Below, in pieces: positions 46,503 through 55,978 of a DNA stretch of 64,000 nucleotides. Origin of the DNA: Nocardia brasiliensis (GTDB lineage: Bacteria > Actinomycetota > Actinomycetes > Mycobacteriales > Mycobacteriaceae); NCBI RefSeq assembly GCF_011801125.1, contig NZ_CP046171.1, positions 620,001 through 684,000 on the forward strand, written 5' to 3'. Positions within the stretch are counted from its first letter, which is position 1; every line of letters begins with the position of its first letter. Made by a program: the position numbers and the translations under genes. The notes below the pieces were generated by a model. That model did not search any database and had not been told where the DNA came from. It saw only the letters and a list, made by a program, of their open reading frames with translations.

Positions 46503-47755
46503 AACTGCTGGACAGCGCGAAGAAGGTGCCCCGCTGGGCGCTGGCGGTTGCGGCGGCCGTGGTGGTCGCGCTCGTGGCGCTCGGCGCGTACACCGGCCTC
46601 ACCCGGATCGGCACGACCAGCATCACCGCGTATTTCCCGTCGACCTCGGGTCTCTACCAGGGTGACGAGGTCCGGGTGCTCGGGGTCAGGGTCGGCCGGA
46701 TCGATGCGATCGAGCCGGGCAAAGATCAGGTGAAGGTGCGGTTGACCATCGATCGCGGGATCGACCTGCCCGCCGACGCACGCGCGGTGATCATTTCGCC
46801 GTCGCTGGTATCGGCGCGGTTCATCCAGCTGGCACCCGCCTACACCGGCGGCCCGAAAATGGCCGACGGCGCGCGGATTCCGATCGAGCACACCGCGGTG
46901 CCGGTGGAGTGGGACGACATCAAGGCCGAACTCTCCAAGCTGGCAACCACTCTGGGGCCGGTCGGGGACGACTCACAGGGCTCGTTCGGGCGCTTCGTCA
47001 ACACCGCCGCAGACAATCTGGACGGCAACGGGCAGAAGCTGCGCGACACCCTGCGCGAGCTGTCCGCCACGCTGAACACGCTTTCCGACGGCCGCACCGA
47101 CCTGTTCGGCACCATTCGGAACCTGCAGAAGTTCGTCGATGTGCTCTCGGCGAGCAACGAACAGATCGTGCAGTTCGGCGGCAGGCTGGCCTCGGTCTCC
47201 TCGGTGCTGGCCGGCGCGTCCACCGAACTCGGTGCGGGACTGGACAATCTGGATACCGCGCTGGCCGATGTGAAGCGCTTCCTCGAGGGCAGCGGCGCCG
47301 AACTCACCGAGGGCGTGCAGCGTCTCGCCGATGTCACGCAGATCCTGGTGGACAAGCGCCCCGAGCTGGAACGGGTATTGCACTCGGGCCCGACGGCGCT
47401 GGTGAACTTCTATCAGATCTACAAGCCCGCGCAGGGCACGCTGACCGGCGCGGTGGCACTGAACAATCCCGCCGACCCGCTCGGCTTCCTCTGCGGCTCG
47501 GTGCGCGCCCTGGAGCACAACGACTCCGATCGTTCCGCCGACCTGTGCGCGCAATACCTTGCGCCGGTGATCAGCTCGCTGGCCATGAACTACGCGCCGA
47601 TCCTGCTGAATCCGGCCACCGGCGTGCACGCGTTCCCGGAGCAGCTGAAGTTCAGCCCGCCGAGCTTGGCGGGCGAGGCGCCCGCGCCCGGCCCGCCGCC
47701 GATCACCGTGCCGGACGGCATTGCCGGGCTGGCGATTCCGGGAGGAGGACGATGA
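46499..47755 (+). CDS. mce4D: Mce4D
   Basis: A 418-residue Mce-family protein: anchor WALAVAAAVVVALVALGAY (residues 13-31), MCE domain at about 40-118 (GDEVRVLGVRVGRIDAIEPG, SPSLVSARFIQLAPAY) and a helical region to about 300. The C-terminal part is Pro-rich (EAPAPGPPPITVPDG). A Cys pair, in LGFLCGSVRALEH and RSADLCAQYL, probably forms a disulfide in the periplasm. ATGA overlaps at both ends. Confidence 0.9.
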   Translation: MKLLDSAKKVPRWALAVAAAVVVALVALGAYTGLTRIGTTSITAYFPSTSGLYQGDEVRVLGVRVGRIDAIEPGKDQVKVRLTIDRGIDLPADARAVIISPSLVSARFIQLAPAYTGGPKMADGARIPIEHTAVPVEWDDIKAELSKLATTLGPVGDDSQGSFGRFVNTAADNLDGNGQKLRDTLRELSATLNTLSDGRTDLFGTIRNLQKFVDVLSASNEQIVQFGGRLASVSSVLAGASTELGAGLDNLDTALADVKRFLEGSGAELTEGVQRLADVTQILVDKRPELERVLHSGPTALVNFYQIYKPAQGTLTGAVALNNPADPLGFLCGSVRALEHNDSDRSADLCAQYLAPVISSLAMNYAPILLNPATGVHAFPEQLKFSPPSLAGEAPAPGPPPITVPDGIAGLAIPGGGR

Positions 47756-48993
47756 GAAGACCTCGCCGGATGATCACACTCGTGCTCGGCCTCGCGGTGG
47801 CACTGGGTGTTTCGGGATGTGAGTGGGACGGATTGAACTCGCTGCCGATGCCGGGCACCGAGGGCACCATGGACGGCGCGTACCAGGTGCGCATCCAGAT
47901 GCCGAATGTCACGACGCTGACCCGCAATTCGCCGGTGCGCGTCGACGACGTCACGGTCGGAACGGTGTCGAACATCGAGGTGGAGGGCTGGCACGCGCTG
48001 GTCACCGTCACGCTCAATCCCGATGTGCGACTACCCGCCAACGCGGTCGCGAAGATCGGCCAGACCAGCCTGCTCGGCAGCAACCACATCGAGTTGGCCG
48101 CACCCACCGACACCGCGGCGCAGGGCACGCTGAAAGGCGGCGACGTGATCCCGCTGGATCGGGCCGGTGCCTACCCGACCACCGAGCAGGTGCTCTCCTC
48201 GCTGTCGGTGGTGCTCAACGGCGGCGGCATCTCGCAGTTGGAAACGATTACCCGCGAACTGAATTCCGCGCTGAGCGGGCGCGAGAACGACATCCGCGAC
48301 CTGCTGCCGCAACTGAACACGCTGACCACCGGACTGGACAGGCAGCGCAACGACATCATCGCCGCGATGAGCGGGCTGGATCGGCTCGGCGGTCAGCTTG
48401 CCGCGCAGCGCGACCTGGTGGCCAGGGCCATCGAGCGGATCCATCCCGCGCTCACCGTGCTCGCCGACCGCACCGCGAACATCGCCGCCGCCGTCGCGGC
48501 CCTCGGCGACCTCAGCGACGTCACCGATCGCATCATCGCCACCAGCGGCGACAACCTGAAGGCCAACCTGCGCAGTCTGGCGCCGGTGCTCGAGACGCTG
48601 GCCGATACCGGAGTCAACCTGGTCGAGGCGTTGAAGATCATCCCCACCTTCCCGTTCCCGATGAAGAACCTGGACAAGGCGATCAAGGGCGACTACTTGA
48701 ACCTGTTCATCACGGTGGACCTGACGGGGAAGCGGTTGGACAACAACTGGCTGATCGGCACGCCGCTCGGCGGCCGCTTCGGCGGCGTCGAGGGCGTGGT
48801 CGGCAGCTTCGCCCCCGACACCGCGACCCAGGGCGCCAATCCGGCGCTCGGGCCGCTGACGCCGCCGCCCGCCGACGGGCAGCCCGCGCCCGCGCTGCCC
48901 GGCCTGCCGCCCATTCCCGGTCTGCCCGCCATTCCCGGACTGACCGTGCCGCTGCCGGGAAACACCGCACCGCAAGGGGGTCCGGGCCGATGA
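47752..48993 (+). CDS. mce4E: Mce4E lipoprotein (LprN-like)
   Basis: A 413-residue Mce lipoprotein. The signal peptide ITLVLGLAVALGVSGCEWDG contains a lipobox VSGC (Cys23), marking it as the lipid-anchored MceE member. The MCE domain covers about 42-118 (SPVRVDDVTVGTVSNIEVEG, KIGQTSLLGSNHIELAAP). The C-terminus is a Pro/Gly/Leu-rich tail (PALPGLPPIPGLPAIPGL). It is coupled by ATGA to mce4D and mce4F. Confidence 0.92.
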   Translation: MRRPRRMITLVLGLAVALGVSGCEWDGLNSLPMPGTEGTMDGAYQVRIQMPNVTTLTRNSPVRVDDVTVGTVSNIEVEGWHALVTVTLNPDVRLPANAVAKIGQTSLLGSNHIELAAPTDTAAQGTLKGGDVIPLDRAGAYPTTEQVLSSLSVVLNGGGISQLETITRELNSALSGRENDIRDLLPQLNTLTTGLDRQRNDIIAAMSGLDRLGGQLAAQRDLVARAIERIHPALTVLADRTANIAAAVAALGDLSDVTDRIIATSGDNLKANLRSLAPVLETLADTGVNLVEALKIIPTFPFPMKNLDKAIKGDYLNLFITVDLTGKRLDNNWLIGTPLGGRFGGVEGVVGSFAPDTATQGANPALGPLTPPPADGQPAPALPGLPPIPGLPAIPGLTVPLPGNTAPQGGPGR

Positions 48994-50417
48994 CGCTGAC
49001 CCGATTCGTCCGCGCCCAGCTGACGATCTTCGCCATCCTGACGGTGATCGGCCTGGTGGTGATGGGCGGGGTGTATGTGAAGGTGCCCGCGATGCTCGGC
49101 ATCGGCCGCTACGACGTCGTCGTGCAGCTGGCGGCGACCGGCGGGCTCTACCCGACCGCCAACGTGGCCTATCGCGGCACGAATGTCGGTGTGGTGCGCG
49201 AGGTTCGGCTGACCTCGAGCGGCGTCGATGCGCACCTGTCCATCGACAGCGACTACAAGGTGCCCGCCGACGTGAACGCCTGGGTGCGCAGCGTCTCGGC
49301 GATCGGTGAGCAGTACGTCGACCTGATCCCGCCGGACAAGCCGGTCGGCGGAAACCTGGCCGACGGCGCGGTGATCCCGGTCGGCCGGACCAAGCTGCCG
49401 CAGGACGTCGGCACCCTGCTCGACCAGTCCGACCGGCTGCTGTCCAGCGTGGCCGACACCCGGCTGCGACAGGTGATCGACGAGGCGTTCAAGGCGTTCA
49501 ACGGGGCCGGTCCGGATCTGCAGCGATTCATCGACTCGGCCTCGCTGCTGGTGCAGGAGGCGCAGAACAACGCGGAGCCGACGAAGAAGCTGCTCGACCA
49601 GATCGGCCCGCTGCTGGACACCCAGATCCAGTCCGACGCGGCCATCCGATCCTGGACCAGCGACCTCGCCACGGTGACCGATCAGCTGCGCGCGCACGAT
49701 GTTTCGCTGCGCAACGTGCTGCACGAGGGGCCATCGGCCATGCAGCGGGTGAACGCGCAGTTCGAATCGCTGCGCCCCACCCTGCCGCTGCTGCTGAACA
49801 ACCTGGTCAGCGTCGGACAGGTCGGCGTCACGTATCACGCTGGGCTGGAACAACTCCTGGTGGTGTTCCCGCCCCTGATCGCGGCGCTGAAGACGATCAT
49901 CCGCGGGCCCGCCGAATACGGCGCGATGGTCGACTTCATGGCCGTGATCAACGATCCGCCCGCGTGCACGACCGGCTTCCTGCCCGCGAACGAGCGGCGC
50001 TCGCCGAGCGAGCTGGACTCGATCCCGTCGCCACCGGGCCTGTATTGCAAAGTGCCGCAGGACTCGCCGATCGCGGTGCGCGGTATCCGCAACACCCCGT
50101 GCGCCGAGTTCCCCGGTGTGCGCGCGCCTACGCCGGAGCTGTGCCGGACCGGATTCGTCCCGGAGGGCAACAACCCGCCGTTCGGCCCGTCCCAGCCGGT
50201 GGCGCCCGCCGCCGCGCCGCCCGCGCCGGAGCCGGGGCAGACCGCGCCCGCCGCGTACGGCATCGGCACCCCCGCGGCCGCGAGATCCTATGACCCGTCC
50301 ACCGGGCAGTACATCGGCCCGGATGGACGCACGTACCGGCAAGGCGATATCGGACCGAGCGGTTCGGGCACGGTACCGTCGAGCTGGCAGGCGATGCTCG
50401 AGGAGCAGCAACAATGA
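48990..50417 (+). CDS. mce4F: Mce4F
   Basis: A 475-residue Mce-family protein: anchor LTIFAILTVIGLVVMGGVYV (residues 11-30), MCE domain at about 42-118 (ANVAYRGTNVGVVREVRLTS, VSAIGEQYVDLIPPDKPVGG), a helical stretch, then a C-terminal Cys/Pro-rich domain with PPACTTGFLP, LYCKVPQD, NTPCAEFPG and ELCRTGFVP, and a low-complexity tail. It is the last mce gene. Its stop overlaps the start codon of the 26-codon repeat ORF. Confidence 0.91.
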   Translation: MTLTRFVRAQLTIFAILTVIGLVVMGGVYVKVPAMLGIGRYDVVVQLAATGGLYPTANVAYRGTNVGVVREVRLTSSGVDAHLSIDSDYKVPADVNAWVRSVSAIGEQYVDLIPPDKPVGGNLADGAVIPVGRTKLPQDVGTLLDQSDRLLSSVADTRLRQVIDEAFKAFNGAGPDLQRFIDSASLLVQEAQNNAEPTKKLLDQIGPLLDTQIQSDAAIRSWTSDLATVTDQLRAHDVSLRNVLHEGPSAMQRVNAQFESLRPTLPLLLNNLVSVGQVGVTYHAGLEQLLVVFPPLIAALKTIIRGPAEYGAMVDFMAVINDPPACTTGFLPANERRSPSELDSIPSPPGLYCKVPQDSPIAVRGIRNTPCAEFPGVRAPTPELCRTGFVPEGNNPPFGPSQPVAPAAAPPAPEPGQTAPAAYGIGTPAAARSYDPSTGQYIGPDGRTYRQGDIGPSGSGTVPSSWQAMLEEQQQ

Positions 50418-50494
50418 TCGAACGCAGTGAGCGAATCATGTGGCAGCGCGCTTCGCGCATGGCGGAGCCGAACATCGGTGAGGTCCAATCATGA
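50414..50494 (+). repeat. 77-bp MIRU-like intercistronic repeat, copy 3 (mce4F-mam4A), 26-codon ORF
   Basis: An ATGA at 50414 overlaps the mce4F stop and an ATGA at 50491 starts mam4A, 77 bp apart. The peptide starts MIERSERIMWQRASRM and ends AEPNIGEVQS. The central hairpin is GCGCG-CTT-CGCGC. Removing 77 bp would give a plain ATGA junction like every other junction from mce4B to mce4F, so the element appears to have inserted into the coupling site. Confidence 0.8.
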
Positions 50495-51261
50495 GTGATG
50501 GCAACGGAGATCGGCAGCGCGCGCGGCGGCGTGCGGTGCGCTCGGTGGGTCCGCCTGCCGCGGAATCGGTGACGTCCGGTGTGACCGCGGTGCCGGTCGA
50601 GGCCGGAACGACGGCGGACCCCGCGCCGGTCGCGCTCGACAAGGCGACCGCCGCTGAGCCGGTCGCGCTCGGCAAGGCGGCGAGCGTCGAAGCCGCCGCC
50701 GTGATCACCGAGCCGAAGGTCAGCGCGGTCGAGTTCGGCGTGCCGCCGGTGGACGCGGCCGAGCCGAGATCCGGCATCGGCGTTGGGCGCGTGCTCGCCT
50801 GGGCGGCCGCGGCACTTCTGGTGCTCGCGCTGGTGGTCGGCGCCGGACTGTCGGTGGTCAAGGTCCGTTCGATCGATGCGCGTGACGAGCGGCGCACCGA
50901 GTTCGTGCAGACCGCGCGCCAGGCCGCCCTGAATCTGACCACCATCCGGGCCGACTCGGCCAAACAGGACATCGATCGGATACTCGCGGTGGCCTCGGGT
51001 CAGTTCAAGAGCGAATTCGATGGTCGGGTCGACCCGTTCCTGAATGTCGTGCAGCAAGCCAAGATCGTCTCCAACGGTGAGGTCGTCGAGGCCGCGCTGG
51101 AAAGCGACGACGTGGATTCGGCGCAGGTGCTGGTGGCGGTCAAACAGACGTTGACCAACGCGGGCCAGGAGGGGCCGCAGACGCGGCTCTACCGCTTCCG
51201 GATCACCGTGAGCCGCGGTGATGCCGGGTTGACCGCGTCCAAGGTGGAGTTCGTCGGATGA
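50491..51261 (+). CDS. mam4A: Mce4-associated membrane protein Mam4A
   Basis: A 256-residue protein. The first 90 residues are a low-complexity Ala/Val/Glu-rich cytoplasmic tail, then one membrane helix WAAAALLVLALVVGAGLSVV (about 105-125) and a periplasmic NTF2-like domain (ADSAKQDIDRILAVASGQFK, DSAQVLVAVKQTLTN). Mam proteins are accessory to Mce complexes; Rv3493c (242 residues) is the equivalent. It overlaps mam4B (ATGA). Confidence 0.87.
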   Translation: MSDGNGDRQRARRRAVRSVGPPAAESVTSGVTAVPVEAGTTADPAPVALDKATAAEPVALGKAASVEAAAVITEPKVSAVEFGVPPVDAAEPRSGIGVGRVLAWAAAALLVLALVVGAGLSVVKVRSIDARDERRTEFVQTARQAALNLTTIRADSAKQDIDRILAVASGQFKSEFDGRVDPFLNVVQQAKIVSNGEVVEAALESDDVDSAQVLVAVKQTLTNAGQEGPQTRLYRFRITVSRGDAGLTASKVEFVG

Positions 51262-51743
51262 GTATGCGTGGCAAGATCCTGCTGATCGGATCCGCTCTGA
51301 TCGCCGTCGTGGCACTGATCGTGCTCGGCGTCAACGGATTCCGGATCTGGAACGACGACCAGGCGGAGCGGGCGCGCGAGGACGCGGTCGCCGCCGCCGA
51401 TCGATCGGTGTCGGCGATGTTCACCTACGACTATCAAACGGTGGACAAGGAGCTGCCCAAGGCGGCCGACAATCTCTCGCCGAAGTTCCGCGACGACTAT
51501 CTGAAGCTGATCACCCAGGCGATCGCTCCCGGCGCCAAGGAGAAGCAGCTCACGGTGCACGCCACCACGCAGGCGGCCGGCGTCGTCTCGGCGGACAGGT
51601 CCGAGGTGGTCGTGCTGCTGTTCCTCAATCAGGTGACCACCAGCAAGGATTCGCCGCAGGGCACGACCACCGGTAGCCGGGTCAAGGCGACGGTGCAGAA
51701 GAACGGCGACCGCTGGCTGGTCGACCAGGTCACGCCGGTCTGA
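51258..51743 (+). CDS. mam4B: Mce4-associated membrane protein Mam4B
   Basis: A 161-residue protein: membrane helix KILLIGSALIAVVALIVLGV (residues 5-24) followed by a periplasmic NTF2-like domain (SAMFTYDYQTVDKELPKAAD, NGDRWLVDQVTPV). Rv3492c (160 residues) is the equivalent. It ends the mce4 operon; its last 14 bp overlap the 3' end of the convergent phoR gene, and there is no room for an intergenic terminator. Confidence 0.87.
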   Translation: MSMRGKILLIGSALIAVVALIVLGVNGFRIWNDDQAERAREDAVAAADRSVSAMFTYDYQTVDKELPKAADNLSPKFRDDYLKLITQAIAPGAKEKQLTVHATTQAAGVVSADRSEVVVLLFLNQVTTSKDSPQGTTTGSRVKATVQKNGDRWLVDQVTPV

Positions 51744-53196
51744 GACCGCGCGGCAGCCGCACCGTGAACGTGGTGCCGATGCCTTCGGCGCTCTGCACGC
51801 GCACCGTGCCGCCGTGCGCGGTGACCAGTGCCTGCACGATGGACAGCCCGAGGCCGGTGCCGCCGCTGCTGCGGGTGCGCGAACCGTCGATGCGGTAGAA
51901 GCGTTCGAAGATGTGCTCGGCCTCCTCGGGCGGCAGGCCGGGGCCCGTGTCGGCGACCTCGAGCACGATGTCGTCGGCGGTCGGGGTGAGCCGGACCGCG
52001 ATCGCCGCCTCCGCCGGGGTGTGCGTGAGCGCGTTGTTGAGCAGATTCGCCAGCACCTGCCGCAGCCGCGCCGCGTCCCCGACGACCTCCAGAGTGCCCT
52101 CGCCGGACTGGATTTCGAGCTCGATGCGCCGCCCCGGGCCCGCCGGATCGGCCGCGGCGGCCAGCGCGCGGGCGCCGTGCACGGCATCGCTTGCCACCGC
52201 GAGCAGATCCACCACACCCTGTTCCAGCGGGCGTTGCGCGTCCAGTCTGGCCAGCATGAGCAGGTCCTCGACCAGCAGGCCCATTCGCTGCGATTCCCGT
52301 TCGATGCGGTCCATGAACAGGTCGGGCTCGGCCGTCGCGCCCTGCCGGTAGAGCTCGGCGAAGCCGCGAATGGTGGTGAGCGGGGTGCGCAGTTCGTGGC
52401 TGGCGTCGGCGATGAACTGGCGCATCTTCGCCTCGGAGTGCCGCGCGGCCGCCTCGGAGGCCTCGGTCTTGGCGAAGGCCTGCTGGATCTGCGCGAGCAT
52501 GCCGTTCAGCGACCGGGACAGACTGTCGACCTCGGTGTTGGTGCCGCGCACCGGAACTCGCCGATACAGGTCACCGCGGGCGATGGCGGCCGCGGTGTTC
52601 TCCACCCGGCGCAGCGGGCGCAGGCTGCGCCGGATGACGAAGTACGCGACCAGCGCCAGCGCGGCGAGCACGGTCAGCCCGACCACCAGTTGCAGCACCA
52701 CCAGCCGATGCACGGTGTCGTTGTTCTGGGTGAGCGGCAGCGCCACGGTCGTGGTGCCGTCGGGCGCGCGCAGGGTCAGCGTGCGCCATTGGACCGGACC
52801 ACCACCGGCCGAGCCCACGGTGCTCGGGCCGTCGCTCGGATCCTGCGGCAGCGCGGGTTCGCCGTCGATACCGAACGCCCTGACGAAGAACGTCCGGCCA
52901 TCGATGCTGGTGGAACGCACGAAGAACTGGCTCGGCGCGTGCCTCGGGTCCGGCGGCAGCACCGGCGGCGGTGGCATCCGTGCCCGGCGCGACCACTCGA
53001 GCACGCCCTCGCGCAGCTGCTGGTCGGTGCGGTTGGTCAGCGACTGCTCCAGCCCGGAGGTGACCATCGTGCCCGAGATGAGCAGGCCCAGTCCCGCGGT
53101 CAGCACCAGCACCACCATCAGGGTCACCCGTAGCGGGACCGCCGAGAGCGCGGCGGTGGCCTTGGCGCGAATCGTGCCGATCCGCCCCCGGCTCAT
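51730..53196 (-). CDS. phoR: Sensor histidine kinase PhoR
   Basis: A 488-residue membrane histidine kinase: helix 1 at about 25-46, an extracytoplasmic Pro-rich sensor region (RMPPPPVLPPDPRH) to about 160, helix 2 at 165-188, HAMP at 190-240, H-box FIADASHELRTPLTTIRGFA with His267, N-box RQVLANLLNNALTHTP and G-box ADTGPGLPP. Pairing with the PhoP-like regulator upstream suggests PhoR. The start overlaps the phoP stop (53193-53196). In mycobacteria PhoPR controls acid-pH and envelope lipid genes; here it follows otsA. Confidence 0.85.
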   Translation of the reverse strand: MSRGRIGTIRAKATAALSAVPLRVTLMVVLVLTAGLGLLISGTMVTSGLEQSLTNRTDQQLREGVLEWSRRARMPPPPVLPPDPRHAPSQFFVRSTSIDGRTFFVRAFGIDGEPALPQDPSDGPSTVGSAGGGPVQWRTLTLRAPDGTTTVALPLTQNNDTVHRLVVLQLVVGLTVLAALALVAYFVIRRSLRPLRRVENTAAAIARGDLYRRVPVRGTNTEVDSLSRSLNGMLAQIQQAFAKTEASEAAARHSEAKMRQFIADASHELRTPLTTIRGFAELYRQGATAEPDLFMDRIERESQRMGLLVEDLLMLARLDAQRPLEQGVVDLLAVASDAVHGARALAAAADPAGPGRRIELEIQSGEGTLEVVGDAARLRQVLANLLNNALTHTPAEAAIAVRLTPTADDIVLEVADTGPGLPPEEAEHIFERFYRIDGSRTRSSGGTGLGLSIVQALVTAHGGTVRVQSAEGIGTTFTVRLPRGLRPA

Positions 53197-53939
53197 TTCC
53201 CGGCCGACCGGCTGCGGCTCGGTGCGCGCATCACGTAGCCGACGCCGCGCAAGGTGTGGATGAGCCGCTCGGAGCCGGTGTCGACCTTCTTGCGCAGATA
53301 CGACACATAGGTCTCGACCACGCCGACCTCACCGCCGAAGTCGTAGCGCCACACGTGATCCAGGATGCGCGGCTTGCTCAGCACGGTGCCCGCGTTGACC
53401 ATGAAGTAGCGCAGCAGCGTGAATTCGGTGGGCGACAACGCGACCGGTTCGCCCGCCTTCCACACCTCGTGCGTGTCGTCGTCGAGCTCGATGTCCTCGA
53501 ACCGGAGCCGGGAGTTCTCGCGCTGGGGGGCGGTGTGCCCGGCCCGGCGCAGGATCACCCGCAGCCGCGCGACGACCTCCTCCAAACTGAATGGCTTGGT
53601 GACGTAGTCGTCGGCGCCGAGGGTGAGTCCGGTGATCTTGTCCTGCATCTCGTCGCGGGCGGTCAGGAACAGCACGGGGGCGTCGATGCCGTCGGCGCGC
53701 AGCCTGCGCAACAGGCCGAACCCGTCCATGCCCGGCATCATCACGTCGACGATCAGCGCCTGCGGTCGGAAGGTGCGCGCCTTGTCCAGCGTCTGCGCGC
53801 CGTCGGCCGCCGTGTCCACCTCGAAGCCCTGGTAGCGCAGGCTGACGGCGAGCAGCTCGACGATCATCGGCTCGTCGTCGACCACCAGCACCCTGGCCTC
53901 GGGTGCCTGCTGCGCGGGCGCACCACTCATAGGCTTCAT
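53193..53939 (-). CDS. phoP: Response regulator PhoP
   Basis: A 248-residue OmpR/PhoB-type regulator. The receiver has acidic DDE at 21-23, phospho-acceptor Asp65 in LIVDVMMPGMDGFG and Lys115 in DDYVTKPFSLEEVVARLRVI. The winged helix shows ALSPTEFTLLRYFMVNAGTV, RILDHVWRYDFGGEVGVVET and YVSYLRKKVDTG. It closely matches M. tuberculosis PhoP. AGGAGG precedes the ATG at 53939 by about ten bases. It lies 59 bp after otsA on the same strand. Confidence 0.88.
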   Translation of the reverse strand: MKPMSGAPAQQAPEARVLVVDDEPMIVELLAVSLRYQGFEVDTAADGAQTLDKARTFRPQALIVDVMMPGMDGFGLLRRLRADGIDAPVLFLTARDEMQDKITGLTLGADDYVTKPFSLEEVVARLRVILRRAGHTAPQRENSRLRFEDIELDDDTHEVWKAGEPVALSPTEFTLLRYFMVNAGTVLSKPRILDHVWRYDFGGEVGVVETYVSYLRKKVDTGSERLIHTLRGVGYVMRAPSRSRSAGK

Positions 53940-53998
53940 GGTCCGTCATCCTCCTGCGAAGTTGCTGGACCAAACCTGGGCGATTCCTGTGAACGAGA

Positions 53999-55561
53999 TC
54001 AGCGGGTGGGTTGGCGTTCCTCCGGATAGACGTCGTCGTCGGAGAGCAGCGCGCTGCCCGCGACCTGGTCCTGGGCCAGGGCCTCGAGGAAGGCGCGAGC
54101 CCAGCGGTCCACGTCGTGCGCGAGCACCTGACGGCGCAGCGAACGCATCCGGCGGCGCTTGGTGTCGCGGTCGTCCTCGACCGCGGAAACGATGGCGTCC
54201 TTCACGCTGTCCAGGTCGTGCGGATTGCACAGGTAGGCCTGGCGCAATTCGGCTGCCGCGCCGGTGAATTCGCTGAGCACCAGCGCGCCGTTGAGCCCGC
54301 TGTGGCAGGCGACGTACTCCTTGGCGACCAGGTTCATGCCGTCGCGCAGCGGCGTGACCAGCATGACGTCGGCCGCCACGAAGAAGGCGATCAGCTCGTC
54401 GCGGGGGATGGGCCGGTGCAGGTAGTGCACCACCGGGTAGCCGACCCTGGCGAACTCGCCGTTGATCCGGCCGACCTGGCGCTCGATGTCACCGCGCATC
54501 TGGATGTAGCTCTCGACGCGCTCACGGCTCGGCGTGGCCAGCTGCACCATCACCGTCTCCGCCGGATCGATCCGCTGCTCGAGCAGCAGCTCCTCCAGCG
54601 CGTTGAGCCGGATGTCGATGCCCTTGGTGTAGTCCAGCCGGTCGACACCGAGCAGGATGGTCTTCGGATTGCCTAGCTCGGCACGGATTTTCGCGGCCCG
54701 CTCGCGGATCGAACGGCGCCGGGAATGCTCGTCGAGCTCGGCCGAGGAGATCGAGATCGGGAACGCGCCAACCCGCACCGTGCGGAAACCGACCTGCACG
54801 ACGCCCAGCTTGGAGCGCACGCCGACGGTGCCGCGCGAGGTCGGTTGACCCGCCAGCCTGCGCGCCAGATACAGGAAGTTCTGGGCGCCGCCGGGCAGAT
54901 GGAAACCGATCAGGTCCGCGCCGAGCAGACCCTCCACGATCTCGGTGCGCCACGGCATCTGCATGAACAGCTCGACCGGCGGGAACGGGATATGCAGGAA
55001 GAAACCGATGGTCAGGTCGGGCCGCAGCATGCGCAGCATCTTCGGCACCAGCTGCAACTGGTAGTCCTGCACCCAGACGGTGGCGCCCTCCGCGGCCACC
55101 TTGGCGGTGGCCTCGGCGAAGCGCCGGTTCACCGTGACGTAGGCGGCCCACCACTTGCGGTCGTAGACCGGCCGCACGATCACATCGTGATACAGCGGCC
55201 AGAGCGTGCCGTTGGAGAAGCCCTCGTAGTAGTCGGCGACCTCCTCGGCCGAGAGCGGGACCGGATGCAGTTCCAGGCCGTCCTCGATGATCGGATCGAC
55301 CTCCGCGTCCGGCACCCCCGCCCAGCCGACCCACGCGCCTTTGTTGTTGCGTAACACCGGTTCCAGCGCGGTGACCAGCCCGCCGGGGCTACGTTTCCAC
55401 CGGCTCGTCCCGTCCGGCAGCCGTTCCAGGTCGACCGGAAGCCGATTGGCGACAACCACGAAACCCGAACCGGATTCGGCCGGGCCGAGCTGGGCTTTCG
55501 AGTTGTCGTCTGCGGTGTCTAGGGCGGGTTCGGAGCCGTCGGACGAAGTCATCTGGTGCAC
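53999..55561 (-). CDS. otsA: Trehalose-6-phosphate synthase OtsA
   Basis: A 520-residue GT20 glycosyltransferase. Signature pieces are [72 protein letters not shown] and [18 protein letters not shown]. It makes trehalose-6-phosphate from glucose-6-phosphate and UDP/GDP/ADP-glucose, feeding the trehalose needed for mycolate transfer. The GTG start at 55561 has AAAGGA seven bases upstream; ATG three codons later is the alternative. otsA is also next to mce4 in M. tuberculosis (Rv3490). Confidence 0.93.
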   Translation of the reverse strand: MHQMTSSDGSEPALDTADDNSKAQLGPAESGSGFVVVANRLPVDLERLPDGTSRWKRSPGGLVTALEPVLRNNKGAWVGWAGVPDAEVDPIIEDGLELHPVPLSAEEVADYYEGFSNGTLWPLYHDVIVRPVYDRKWWAAYVTVNRRFAEATAKVAAEGATVWVQDYQLQLVPKMLRMLRPDLTIGFFLHIPFPPVELFMQMPWRTEIVEGLLGADLIGFHLPGGAQNFLYLARRLAGQPTSRGTVGVRSKLGVVQVGFRTVRVGAFPISISSAELDEHSRRRSIRERAAKIRAELGNPKTILLGVDRLDYTKGIDIRLNALEELLLEQRIDPAETVMVQLATPSRERVESYIQMRGDIERQVGRINGEFARVGYPVVHYLHRPIPRDELIAFFVAADVMLVTPLRDGMNLVAKEYVACHSGLNGALVLSEFTGAAAELRQAYLCNPHDLDSVKDAIVSAVEDDRDTKRRRMRSLRRQVLAHDVDRWARAFLEALAQDQVAGSALLSDDDVYPEERQPTR

Positions 55562-55641
55562 TCACGCATCCTTTGCGCGTCGCTGGGTCCCACAAGTTCT
55601 GGGTGGCTCGACGTCGCCGTTGGCGTCGAAGTAGAACGGGG

Positions 55642-55812
55642 CTATTCGACCCGGGAGCTGGGACCGATGCCGAGCATCGACAGCAGCATCCGGCATTCGT
55701 CGGCGTCCTCCGCGTAGGCGGCGACGACGCGCTGAGCCTGTCGCGCGGTCTCGTCGGCCAGTGGTTCCAGATCGTCGTCCGCGATGTCGTTCGCGCTGCC
55801 CTTCGCGGCCAT
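55642..55812 (-). CDS. Small conserved acidic protein upstream of otsA
   Basis: A 56-residue acidic protein, MAAKGSANDIADDDLEPLAD at the N-terminus followed by RQAQRVVAAYAEDADECRML. GGGAGGA lies seven bases before the ATG at 55812; a GTG seven codons earlier is less likely. I recall a small protein of this kind beside otsA in mycobacteria (Rv3489 position). No function is known; one amphipathic helix is likely. Confidence 0.72.
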   Translation of the reverse strand: MAAKGSANDIADDDLEPLADETARQAQRVVAAYAEDADECRMLLSMLGIGPSSRVE

Positions 55813-55978
55813 CTTCAAGTCCTCCCGGTTCACTACGCTCGTACGTGCGAATAGTCAATGGTATCTGGCGCCGCCAGGTGCGGGTGGTACCCGCGTCACA
55901 CCGGCCCACGGCCGGGTGTGCCGCCTCCGCTCGCCCCTATACCGTGGGGGACAGCAGCAACTCCACGAAAGGGTCGAC

